Made by a program: the position numbers and the translations under genes
The notes under the pieces: generated by a model
Told to the model about the DNA's origin: nothing
Database searches by the model: none
Seen by the model: the letters and a program-made list of their open reading frames with translations, nothing else
NCBI GenBank assembly: GCA_049625305.1
Contig: JBMZVD010000051.1
Location: forward strand, 1-16,047
Source of the DNA: Flavicella sp049625305
GTDB taxonomy: Bacteria > Bacteroidota > Bacteroidia > Flavobacteriales > Flavobacteriaceae
Reading direction: 5' to 3'
DNA length: 16,047 bases
Shown here: piece after piece, positions 1-6,851 of the stretch
How positions within the stretch are numbered: the first letter of the stretch is position 1
Layout of the letters: each line of letters starts with the position of its first letter

Positions 1-500
1 TTATCTGCTAGGTGTAAAATTTCATTTTTGATGTCCGTAAACTTTTGCTCAGAGAAATCAACTAAATCCATTTTATTTATTGCGACCACAATATCTTTTA
101 TCTGTAATAAATTATTGATAAAAAAATGACGGTAGGTTTGTTCAATGACTCCTCTTCTAGCGTCTACCAAAATGATAGCCGCTTGAGAAGTAGAAGCACC
201 TGTTACCATATTACGCGTGTACTCCACATGGCCAGGGGTATCCGCTATGATATAACTTTTTTTAGCAGTTGAAAAGTAGATATGTGCTACGTCTATGGTT
301 ATTCCTTGTTCTCTTTCTGCAACCAAACCATCGGTTGCTAAAGAAAAGTCTAGATAGTCGAACCCTTTTTGTTTGCTACTCAACTCAATGGCTTCCAACT
401 TATCGTCTGTCAAAGAATTGGTATCGTATAGGATACGTCCTATCAAGGTACTTTTACCATCGTCTACACTTCCTGCTGTTGCTATTTTTAAAACTTCCAT
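1..500 (-). CDS. cysN: Sulfate adenylyltransferase subunit 1, CysN (N-terminal 166 residues; runs off the window)
   Basis: This is the GTPase subunit of ATP sulfurylase. It couples GTP hydrolysis to the formation of adenylyl sulfate (APS) by CysD in cytoplasmic sulfate assimilation. Reading the minus strand from the ATG at 500 gives MEVLKIATAGSVDDGKST. The P-loop GSVDDGKST is at residues 10-18, DTPGH (G3) at 87-91 and NKMD (G4) at 142-145, which together mark the EF-Tu-like translational GTPase fold of CysN. The frame is open to base 1, so the C-terminal part is missing from the window. Whether a C-terminal APS kinase domain (CysNC fusion) is present therefore cannot be seen. The start lies 87 bases after the cysD stop with no terminator between, so it belongs to the DUF2061-cysH-cysD-cysN operon. 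Identification is firm; only the domain content beyond residue 166 is open. Confidence 0.97.
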   Translation of the reverse strand, partial: MEVLKIATAGSVDDGKSTLIGRILYDTNSLTDDKLEAIELSSKQKGFDYLDFSLATDGLVAEREQGITIDVAHIYFSTAKKSYIIADTPGHVEYTRNMVTGASTSQAAIILVDARRGVIEQTYRHFFINNLLQIKDIVVAINKMDLVDFSEQKFTDIKNEILHLAD

Positions 501-587
501 AGAATGGTTTTGTCTTTTATACTTTTACAATTGTTACTATTGTATTATTTACTTGTTGATTTTAATGGCTTTGAAAGAACTATTCCA

Positions 588-1490
588 TTAAAAATATCCT
601 TGTTGCTTTCTCTTTTCCATTGCTGCTTCAGATCTTTTGTCATCGATCCTAGCACCGCGTTCAGAGATGGTAGACACTCTTATTTCTTCGACTACCTTTG
701 TGATATCCACTGCATCGGATAATACAGCTGCTGTACAACTCATATCTCCCACCGTTCTAAAACGCACCATACGCTCAACCACTTCTTCTTCTTCTTCCCT
801 AAAGACAACAGCATCATCAGCCGACCATATCATACCGTCTCTAACAAATGTCTTGCGTTTGTGAGCAAAGTAAATAGAAGGTATTTCGATTTCTTCTTTT
901 TCGATATACGACCAAACATCCAGTTCTGTCCAATTAGAAATTGGGAAAACACGTACATTTTGACCCAAATCTATTTTACCGTTCAAAAGATCAAACAACT
1001 CAGGTCGTTGGTTTTTTTCATCCCAACCACCAAAATCATCTCTTACGGAAAATATACGCTCTTTGGCTCTAGCCTTTTCTTCATCTCTTCTTGCTCCACC
1101 AATGGCTGCATCAAATCCAAACTCTTCAATAGCGTCTAAAAGCGTCTCCGTTTGCAACATATTCCTACTAGCATACTTTCCTGACTCTTCTTTAACTTTT
1201 CCTGAGTCAATATTGTCTTGAACGTTACGCACAATTAAGTCTACTCCTAACTCAGCACACAAACGGTCTCTAAATTCAATAGTCTCTTGAAAATTGTGAC
1301 CTGTATCTACGTGTAAAAATGGGAAAGGAATTTTGGCTGGGTAAAAGGCTTTTTGGGCCAATCGCACCAATGTGATAGAATCTTTTCCACCAGAAAACAG
1401 CAACACTGGTTTTTCAAACTGTGCAACGACTTCTCTGAAGATATGAATCGCTTCGTTTTCAAGTGCGTTTGTTTTTAATATAGTACTCAT
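588..1490 (-). CDS. cysD: Sulfate adenylyltransferase subunit 2, CysD
   Basis: This is the catalytic subunit of ATP sulfurylase. It transfers AMP from ATP to sulfate to give APS and works as a heterodimer with CysN. The 300-residue length is normal for the family. The PP-loop SGGKDS of the adenine nucleotide alpha-hydrolase fold is at residues 33-38, followed by the family motifs VDTGHNF (61-67), GGARRDEE and FPISNWTELDVW. The C-terminus ends KRKQQGYF, as in other CysD proteins. The ATG at 1490 is the only sensible start. It lies 65 bases downstream of the cysH stop and 87 bases upstream of cysN, on the same strand and with no hairpin between, which supports one operon expressed from the promoter near 2500. 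Confidence 0.97.
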   Translation of the reverse strand: MSTILKTNALENEAIHIFREVVAQFEKPVLLFSGGKDSITLVRLAQKAFYPAKIPFPFLHVDTGHNFQETIEFRDRLCAELGVDLIVRNVQDNIDSGKVKEESGKYASRNMLQTETLLDAIEEFGFDAAIGGARRDEEKARAKERIFSVRDDFGGWDEKNQRPELFDLLNGKIDLGQNVRVFPISNWTELDVWSYIEKEEIEIPSIYFAHKRKTFVRDGMIWSADDAVVFREEEEEVVERMVRFRTVGDMSCTAAVLSDAVDITKVVEEIRVSTISERGARIDDKRSEAAMEKRKQQGYF

Positions 1491-1555
1491 TGGATATTTA
1501 TTTATCGTTTGAATTTTTTCTTGTGTCCTTGGACTCTTAATCTAATTTAACTCTT

Positions 1556-2185
1556 TTATGCGTGCAATCCACATTCTCTGTTACCTAATACTTTGGTCGG
1601 ATCAAAATATTTAAATTCGTTAGGTATGCCGTGTTTTTGATTGTAAGTATCTAGCGCTTCATCTGACCAATTGTAAAATGGACTCACTTTTAACACTCCG
1701 TCTGCCCCTAAAGAAACAACGTCAATACTATCTCTGAATGCCGTTTGTCCTTTTCTCAAATTTGTAAACCAAACATCTGGTTTGTGCGTTCGCATTGCTC
1801 TTGCAAAAGGCTCTAGTTTTACCTGTTCTGTAAAAATTTTATGCTGTGGGTCTTCTATTTGAGGAATCCCCATAACCACATCTCTATGAGCTGCAGTTTG
1901 TTTGGGCACATACAAATGGACATTTAAATTCAATTGTTGGATCAACGCTTCAGCATGACGGTAAGTTTGAGGCGTATTGTAACCTGTATCACACCACACT
2001 ACATCCAAATCTTTCAGTTGAGATGTGGTCAAATGTAAAATGCTTCCCTCGTAGGGTCTAAAATTGGTGGTTATCAATGGCTTCTTTGCAACACCTAGTG
2101 CCCAAGAGACAATTTCTTCAGGAGTCTTACCTGAAAGTGACGCATTTATTTCCTGTAATTGTTTTTCTGTATAATTTAATGCCAT
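1556..2185 (-). CDS. cysH: Phosphoadenylyl-sulfate reductase, CysH (PAPS type)
   Basis: CysH reduces activated sulfate to sulfite with thioredoxin or glutaredoxin as electron donor. I chose the ATG at 2185 (protein MALNYTEKQL..., 209 residues). It overlaps the stop of the upstream DUF2061 gene by one base (TAATG), and an in-frame ATG at 2212 would add a tail lying entirely inside that gene. Visible motifs are the nucleotide loop TTNFRPYEGSI (39-49), VWCDTGYNTPQTY (63-75), and the C-terminal RECGLH (203-208) holding catalytic Cys205. The two Cys-Cys pairs that bind [4Fe-4S] in APS reductases are absent. From family knowledge this predicts use of PAPS rather than APS. An APS kinase would then be needed, and none is visible in the window. 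The close arrangement with cysD and cysN confirms the role. Confidence 0.95.
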   Translation of the reverse strand: MALNYTEKQLQEINASLSGKTPEEIVSWALGVAKKPLITTNFRPYEGSILHLTTSQLKDLDVVWCDTGYNTPQTYRHAEALIQQLNLNVHLYVPKQTAAHRDVVMGIPQIEDPQHKIFTEQVKLEPFARAMRTHKPDVWFTNLRKGQTAFRDSIDVVSLGADGVLKVSPFYNWSDEALDTYNQKHGIPNEFKYFDPTKVLGNRECGLHA

Positions 2186-2445
2186 TATCTTCCCCATTTG
2201 ATAGTATTCCATACTCTTTCATGAAAAAAGTACAAAATCATTTTTGTTATAAAATCAATAGATGCAATAGCAGAAGAAGTTCCTAATTCTCCATCGGTTA
2301 CATAGAGAGAAACCAACATCGTATCGATGGTGCCAAGTACCCTCCAGCTTATTGCTTTGACAATACTTCTAATAGGCTTATCAGTACCAATTGCTTGCTG
2401 ATAACTCTGAGTGTCTTTGTCGTTACGTAGTTGATCTAAAATCAT
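2185..2445 (-). CDS. DUF2061 small membrane protein, first gene of the cys operon
   Basis: The 86-residue protein carries the DUF2061 signature: RSIVKAISWRVLGTIDTML, then FITKMILYFFHERVWNTIKWG. I see two hydrophobic segments, at about residues 33-49 and 54-75, joined by a short acidic-polar turn. This suggests a small inner-membrane hairpin protein. No catalytic residues are evident, and the biochemical function of the family is unknown to me. Its stop codon overlaps the cysH start (TAATG), so the two are likely translationally coupled and needed together. It is the first gene after the operon promoter, with a leader of about 45 nt. Position suggests a role tied to sulfate assimilation, perhaps membrane transport or anchoring, but this is inference from neighbourhood only. 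Confidence 0.88.
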   Translation of the reverse strand: MILDQLRNDKDTQSYQQAIGTDKPIRSIVKAISWRVLGTIDTMLVSLYVTDGELGTSSAIASIDFITKMILYFFHERVWNTIKWGR

Positions 2446-2469
2446 TCACCTTTTCTTTTTAAAACTATT

Positions 2470-2490
2470 ACCCTATCGGACTACTAGGTT
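2470..2490. promoter_or_regulatory. Candidate Rrf2-type operator, site A
   Basis: The sequence is ACCCTA-N9-TAGGTT, an imperfect inverted repeat with half-site CCTA/TAGG. It lies immediately downstream of the cys operon -7 box, over the expected start of transcription, which suits a repressor. The same outer hexamers with the same 9-bp spacing occur at 2584-2604, and a close variant at 3095-3115. Assigning it to the neighbouring Rrf2 regulator is inference. Confidence 0.6.
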
Positions 2491-2496
2491 ATGCGG

Positions 2497-2527
2497 CAAA
2501 TGTACGTATACCTATAAAAACTCACAA
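2497..2527 (-). promoter_or_regulatory. Promoter of the DUF2061-cysH-cysD-cysN operon
   Basis: On the minus strand the -7 element TACATTTG (2504 down to 2497) matches the Bacteroidota consensus TAnnTTTG. A TTG at 2527-2525 lies exactly 20 bases upstream, as expected for the -33 element. Transcription would start near 2491, giving a leader of about 45 nt before the ATG at 2445 and placing candidate operator site A at the start point. Confidence 0.7.
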
Positions 2528-2583
2528 GTTTATTTTAAAAAAAATTACAGCTAAGTGTCTGAAATTCACTAAAAGCACTACAA

Positions 2584-2604
2584 ACCCTAGTAAAACAGTA
2601 GGTT
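2584..2604. promoter_or_regulatory. Candidate Rrf2-type operator, site B
   Basis: The sequence is ACCCTA-N9-TAGGTT, with the same outer hexamers and spacing as site A. Its centre lies 114 bp from that of site A, about eleven helical turns. It sits roughly 100 bp upstream of the cys operon start and 60 bp beyond the rrf2 stop. It could be an auxiliary repressor site, a looping partner or an activating site. Confidence 0.5.
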
Positions 2605-2642
2605 AGTTGTTTTGATTAAAATAAAACGATAAGATTTAACTG

Positions 2643-2664
2643 AAAAAAGATGAATTCATCCTTT
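2643..2664 (-). terminator. Rho-independent terminator after the rrf2 gene
   Basis: On the minus strand AAGGATGAATTCATCTTT folds into a hairpin whose centre is GAATTC, with one G-U pair, followed by a run of six U (2648 down to 2643). The stem begins inside the stop codon of the regulator gene. It separates rrf2 from the cys operon promoter. Confidence 0.7.
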
Positions 2665-3073
2665 AAGTAGAAAGGTCTGCTAGTGAAGTATTACGAAACA
2701 CTTTTAATGTATTGTCGCGCACTTGAATCATTAGTTTATGAACACTGCAAGTATTTTCATCTGGACAGTCATCACACTTTTCATAAAAATTAAGACTTAC
2801 ACAGGGAACCATAGCTATTGGACCTTCCAGTACACGAATGATTTCGGTCATTTTTATATCCTTGGCTTCTTTCAACAAATAGTAACCACCACCTTTCCCT
2901 TTTTTTGAACCGAGTATAGCAGCTTTTCTAAGTGTGAGTAAAATGGTTTCCAAAAATTTATGAGAAATATTTTCACTCTTTGCTATTTCAGAAATCTGAA
3001 CAGGTTTATTTTCCTTTCTTCGTGCCAAATAAGTCAAGGCTTTGATTCCGTATTTTGTCTTTTTGGATAGCAT
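2663..3073 (-). CDS. Rrf2/IscR-family transcriptional regulator with cysteine cluster
   Basis: The 136-residue protein has the classic Rrf2 N-terminus MLSKKTKYGIKALTYLARR and a winged helix-turn-helix at about residues 25-65 (VQISEIAKSENISHKFLETILLTLRKAAIL, then GKGGGYYL for the wing). A C-terminal cluster C91-x8-C100-x2-C103-x5-C109-x2-H112 could bind an iron-sulfur cluster, as in IscR or NsrR, although the spacing differs from IscR's three cysteines. It could instead sense sulfur metabolites, as CymR does. It stands between the cysteine/sulfate operon and the methionine operon, with matching inverted repeats at its own promoter and at the cys promoter. I infer an autoregulated repressor of sulfate assimilation. 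The ATG at 3073 fits the family start exactly. The -7 box ends 5 bases before it, so the mRNA is probably nearly leaderless. Its regulon and effector are not established. Confidence 0.93.
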   Translation of the reverse strand: MLSKKTKYGIKALTYLARRKENKPVQISEIAKSENISHKFLETILLTLRKAAILGSKKGKGGGYYLLKEAKDIKMTEIIRVLEGPIAMVPCVSLNFYEKCDDCPDENTCSVHKLMIQVRDNTLKVFRNTSLADLST

Positions 3074-3077
3074 GTGA

Positions 3078-3108
3078 CAAAAATATAAAACAAAACCCTA
3101 CTAATCAA
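3078..3108 (-). promoter_or_regulatory. Promoter of the rrf2 regulator gene
   Basis: The -7 element TATTTTTG (3085 down to 3078) has TTG (3108 down to 3106) exactly 20 bases upstream. The -33 TTG lies inside the inverted repeat at 3092-3118, which suggests autorepression. With the -7 box ending 5 bases before the ATG at 3073, transcription should start at or next to the start codon. Confidence 0.65.
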
Positions 3109-3118
3109 GTAGAGTTTT
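3092..3118. promoter_or_regulatory. Inverted repeat at the rrf2 promoter: operator site C and/or metZ terminator
   Basis: Arms AAAACCCTACT (3092-3102) and AGTAGAGTTTT (3108-3118) are complementary at 10 of 11 positions around a 5-base spacer. The core 3095-3115 is ACCCTA-N9-TAGAGT, aligned with sites A and B upstream of the cys operon. On the minus strand it can also form an 11-bp RNA stem (one U-G pair) followed by a U-rich stretch, so it may double as the terminator of the metX-thrA-metZ operon, which ends at 3150. Confidence 0.65.
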
Positions 3119-3149
3119 TAAAAAAAACATCAAAAACTATGTCTTATTT

Positions 3150-4325
3150 TTAATTGACAACCTCTAGTGCTTGCTCTATATCATTGATAATGTCTTCGAT
3201 ATGTTCCAAACCAACTGAGCATCTTACACTTCCATCAGTAATTCCAACAGCTGCTTTGTCGACTTCATTAAGCTTTGCGTGTGTAGTAGAAGCTGGATGT
3301 GTGACAATAGTTCTGGTATCTCCAAGGTTGGCAGATAGTGAACACATTTGTATGGCATCAAAAAATGATTTACCTCCTGAAACACCTCCCACTACTTCAA
3401 AGGCCACTATGGTACCCCCTAAACGCATTTGCTTTTTTGCGATTTCATATTGAGGGTGCGATTTAAGAAAAGGATATTTGACCCATTTAACCTTTGGGTG
3501 TCCTTCTAGAAAAGTAGCCAATTTCAAAGCATTAGAACATTGCCTATCACATCTTACTGCAAGAGTTTCTAAACTTTTTGACAACACCCAGGCGTTGAAG
3601 GGTGACAAAGAGGGTCCTGTCAATCTTGAAAAAAGATAGATTTCACGTATCAAATCTTTTGAACCAACTGTGATACCCCCAAGAACACGTCCCTGACCGT
3701 CCATTAATTTAGTGGCGGAATGTATGACCAAATCAGCTCCAAATTTAATAGGTTGTTGCAAATAGGGAGTTGCAAAACAATTGTCTATGATAAGTAATAT
3801 TTTATGTTTTTTAGCTATGCTGTTTAGGTATTCTAAATCCAAGACATCTACTCCTGGATTTGTTGGCGTCTCAGCATATAATATTTTAGTATTAGGTTGT
3901 ATTAAAGCTTCAATTGCTTCCAAATCATTGCAATTAAAATACGACGTTTCAATCCCCCATTTAGGAAAATACTTTGTAAAAAGACCATGTGTTGCACCAA
4001 AAACCGATCGTGCAGAAACTATATGGTCTCCTTGATTTAACAAAGCAGCAAACGTTGAATAGATAGCTGACATACCCGACGCAAAAGCAAAACCGTCTTC
4101 CGCCCCTTCCATTTTACATATTTTCTCAACAAATTCTGAGTTGTTAGGATTGCTATACCTACTGTACAAATCTCGCTGTTTTTCTTCTGCAAAAGAAGCG
4201 CGCATTTCTTCAGCATCGTCAAAAACAAACCCCGAAGTAAGGTATAAGGGGGTGGAGTGTTCTTTATGTTGCGTTCTATCAGATTGTGTTCTGATTGCTT
4301 CTGTTTCAAAATGCTTTGTATTCAT
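3150..4325 (-). CDS. metZ: PLP-dependent O-acyl-homoserine sulfhydrylase (MetZ-like)
   Basis: This belongs to the Cys/Met-metabolism PLP enzyme family. It probably joins sulfide to O-succinyl- or O-acetylhomoserine to give homocysteine. The 391-residue protein from the ATG at 4325 shows SRYSNPN (55-61, phosphate-contacting region), FASGMSAI (81-88), the PLP-ring region AETPTNP (151-157), IIDNCFATPYLQ (179-190) and the Schiff-base lysine K206 in HSATKLMDGQGR. An upstream in-frame TTG at 4343 is a less likely start. It is the last gene of the riboswitch-controlled metX-thrA operon, 66 bases after thrA. Sequence alone does not separate O-succinylhomoserine sulfhydrylase from cystathionine gamma-synthase or a gamma-lyase, so the symbol is provisional. 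With MetX in the same operon the physiological substrate may be the acetyl ester. Confidence 0.85.
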   Translation of the reverse strand: MNTKHFETEAIRTQSDRTQHKEHSTPLYLTSGFVFDDAEEMRASFAEEKQRDLYSRYSNPNNSEFVEKICKMEGAEDGFAFASGMSAIYSTFAALLNQGDHIVSARSVFGATHGLFTKYFPKWGIETSYFNCNDLEAIEALIQPNTKILYAETPTNPGVDVLDLEYLNSIAKKHKILLIIDNCFATPYLQQPIKFGADLVIHSATKLMDGQGRVLGGITVGSKDLIREIYLFSRLTGPSLSPFNAWVLSKSLETLAVRCDRQCSNALKLATFLEGHPKVKWVKYPFLKSHPQYEIAKKQMRLGGTIVAFEVVGGVSGGKSFFDAIQMCSLSANLGDTRTIVTHPASTTHAKLNEVDKAAVGITDGSVRCSVGLEHIEDIINDIEQALEVVN

Positions 4326-4391
4326 TATTCTAGTATTCTTCAATTCGTAAGCTATTTCTATAAAATTTATTTGAGGCTTCTAATTTTTTTA

Positions 4392-6812
4392 TTAAAACCT
4401 TGTATCTGCCAGTCGGAGTATATCTCCAAAAACACCACGGGCTGTAACGTCTGCACCAGCACCAGCTCCTTGTATAACCAAAGGTCTATCACCATAAGAT
4501 TCAGTATAAATTTCAAATATAGAATCCGCACCTTTTACCTGCCCTAGTGTTGAATCATTCGGTACCGATACTAATTTGACTTCTAATATTCCTTTTTCGG
4601 AAGAAAGATCGCCATGCAAATCTCCAATATAACGTAAAACATGCCCTGGTACTTGTTCTTCTTTGGCCTTTTTATAAATTGCATCTAAATCTGATAAATG
4701 CTCCATAAATGTCTCTACAGATCCATTTCTCAATGGTTCTGGTATCAAATTTTTTATGGTAACCTCTCCAAATTCATTTTTCAAATCTAGTTCCCGCGCT
4801 AGAATAAGTAACTTTCTTCCCACATCATTTCCATTCAAATCCTCACGTGGATCGGGCTCTGTAAAACCTTTATCAGCAGCAGCCTTCACAACAGTGCTAA
4901 AAGGTGTGTCTTCTGCAGAAAAAGTATTAAATAAGTAACTCAAGGTACCTGAAAACACTCCTTTGATTCGTGTGATATTTTCACCCGAATGATGCAACAT
5001 TCGAATCGTATCTATCAATGGTAGTCCTGCACCAACGTTTGTCTCGTACAAATAGGTTTTTTTCTCTTTTTTCAAAACAGAACGCAACGATTCGTAAAAA
5101 TCATAAGGATGCGTGTTGGCTATTTTATTGGAGGAAATAATATTAAAACCATGTTGTACAAAAGGAATATAATTCTCAACAAAATCAACACTTGCTGTGT
5201 TGTCTATCATGATTAAATTCTCCAAATGGTGTTGTGCCGTAAAATCGACAAGTTCTTTCATAGAAAAAGACCTTCCTTTCTCGTCCAATGTCGATTTCCA
5301 ATCAGCATCAAAACCACTTTCATCATACGCGATTTTTTTTGAATTAGCAATTGCAAACACATTCAACTCCAACCCTTTTCTTTCTAAGATACGTTGTTTA
5401 TTGTCTACAATTTGCTTTACAAGAGTACCACCGACTAAACCCAATCCAAAAATTGCGATGTTTATCTTTTTTGAAACACCAAATATTTCTCCGTGGATAA
5501 CATTGACTGCCTTGACCAGATCTTTATTTTCGAGAACCAAACAAACATTGCGACCAGTAACCGTATTGTTCATTAAAACAGGCTCAATGCTATTTCGAAT
5601 CAAGGCACTGTAGGAACTGTTAAATGAAGCCAATGTTTTTCCTAAAGTTGAAACGACACCTACATTTTGTTGGATGTCTATTTTAGTAACATCCTTACTC
5701 AAAAAATCGAGATTGAATTCATTGGCCAATGCTTCTCTTGCCTTTCTAGCTTGTGTTGCCGCCACAACAAAACTAATACCACGTTCTGACGAACCTTGAG
5801 AGATGATACTTACACTAATATTCTCCTTTTGCAAGGCAGTAAATACTCGAGCATCGACTCCTACTTTGCCTGAAAGTCCTTTCCCCTCAAGAGAGATGAG
5901 TGCCATATTTTCCAACACAGATATAGCTTTGATTCCATCTTTTGATTTGTGATCTCGGGTAACCAATGTTCCATTGTTTGTATGCTCAAATGTGTTTAAG
6001 ATACGTAGTGGAATGTTTTTTTCTGTCAGAGGAATGATTGCCTTAGCATTGAGAATATAAGCCCCAAAGTTTGCCAACTCGTTGGCTTCCTTGAACGACA
6101 AATTTTCAATTTTTCGAGCATTAGGAACCAATTCTGGATTGGCAGTGTAAATTCCATCAACATGCGTGAAGTTTTGCAACTCTTCTGCATCCAAATAATT
6201 GGCCAATAAGGAAGCTGTATAATTGCTTCCATTTCTCCCTAAAGTTGTGGTCTCTCTTTCAGTATTTGATGCTATAAAACCTGTCATAACGAACAGCACA
6301 TCTTTTGGTTTCTCTGCAAAGAAATCTCTTACATTTTGTTCTGATTGCTCCTCAGATAACACAGCGTCACCAAAAGCATCATCTGTAGTCAACAAATTTC
6401 TTGCGTCTATAAATTCAGCTACAACTTCTCGCTTTTTAAGAAGGCAAGTTACAAGCTTCGCCGAGATAATTTCTCCTTGTGCTAAAACGAGGTCCTTTAT
6501 TTTAGGACTGTAATCACCTAGAAGATGTACCCCTTCAAAAATTTTCCCTAGCAAATCAAATTCTTCAGTTAAATCAAAATCGGGAGCTGGTAAAGATTGG
6601 TATGATTTAAAAGCCTCAAAAGACTTTTTGTAGGAAGTATTCTTTTTGGCTTTTTCTAATATACGTTCAAGATCATTAGTAGCAGTCCCTCTAGCAGAGA
6701 GCACAGCTACATTTTGTTCTTTATTCTTGTGTTTTTGTGTCAGAATATCTAACACACATTCTAGCCCTTTACCATTGGCCAACGATTTACCTCCAAACTT
6801 TAATACTTTCAT
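4392..6812 (-). CDS. thrA: Bifunctional aspartokinase/homoserine dehydrogenase (ThrA/MetL type)
   Basis: This fused enzyme catalyses the first and third steps from aspartate to homoserine. Translation from the ATG at 6812 gives 806 residues; an upstream TTG at 6842 is unlikely. The kinase domain has KFGGKS (5-10), AQGEIISAK (111-119) and TTTLGRNGSNYTA (188-200). An ACT region (about 303-350) and a more degenerate second one (about 383-445) follow. The dehydrogenase domain shows the NAD(P)-binding GLGLVGG (456-462), SSNKIANT (560-567), NVGAGLP (592-598), SGTLSY (621-626) and GFTEPDPREDLNGNDVGRKL (649-668), with the presumed catalytic Lys667. Two kinase positions usually occupied by Asp are Asn197 (GSDY to GSNY) and His217 (TDVDG to THVDG). 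Its place between metX and metZ behind a SAM riboswitch suggests a methionine-dedicated isoform, like E. coli MetL. Confidence 0.95.
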   Translation of the reverse strand: MKVLKFGGKSLANGKGLECVLDILTQKHKNKEQNVAVLSARGTATNDLERILEKAKKNTSYKKSFEAFKSYQSLPAPDFDLTEEFDLLGKIFEGVHLLGDYSPKIKDLVLAQGEIISAKLVTCLLKKREVVAEFIDARNLLTTDDAFGDAVLSEEQSEQNVRDFFAEKPKDVLFVMTGFIASNTERETTTLGRNGSNYTASLLANYLDAEELQNFTHVDGIYTANPELVPNARKIENLSFKEANELANFGAYILNAKAIIPLTEKNIPLRILNTFEHTNNGTLVTRDHKSKDGIKAISVLENMALISLEGKGLSGKVGVDARVFTALQKENISVSIISQGSSERGISFVVAATQARKAREALANEFNLDFLSKDVTKIDIQQNVGVVSTLGKTLASFNSSYSALIRNSIEPVLMNNTVTGRNVCLVLENKDLVKAVNVIHGEIFGVSKKINIAIFGLGLVGGTLVKQIVDNKQRILERKGLELNVFAIANSKKIAYDESGFDADWKSTLDEKGRSFSMKELVDFTAQHHLENLIMIDNTASVDFVENYIPFVQHGFNIISSNKIANTHPYDFYESLRSVLKKEKKTYLYETNVGAGLPLIDTIRMLHHSGENITRIKGVFSGTLSYLFNTFSAEDTPFSTVVKAAADKGFTEPDPREDLNGNDVGRKLLILARELDLKNEFGEVTIKNLIPEPLRNGSVETFMEHLSDLDAIYKKAKEEQVPGHVLRYIGDLHGDLSSEKGILEVKLVSVPNDSTLGQVKGADSIFEIYTESYGDRPLVIQGAGAGADVTARGVFGDILRLADTRF

Positions 6813-6851
6813 AGTGTGTGTTTTATTGCTGTTAAAATGCAATTGTATTTT

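Noticed and set aside
861..1139. Plus-strand open frame within cysD
   Set aside because: It is antisense to a fully conserved CysD, with low-complexity Phe-rich content from the reverse of Glu/Lys codons.
2183..2212. Longer cysH starting at ATG 2212
   Set aside because: The extra nine residues lie wholly inside the DUF2061 gene, while the ATG at 2185 overlaps the DUF2061 stop (TAATG), a standard coupled start.
5197..5613. Plus-strand open frame of 138 codons within thrA
   Set aside because: It is antisense to a clear dehydrogenase-domain coding sequence and shows no recognisable domain; a shadow frame.
6813..6842. Longer thrA starting at TTG 6842
   Set aside because: The added residues have no family counterpart, and MKVLKFGG from the ATG at 6812 is the usual aspartokinase N-terminus.
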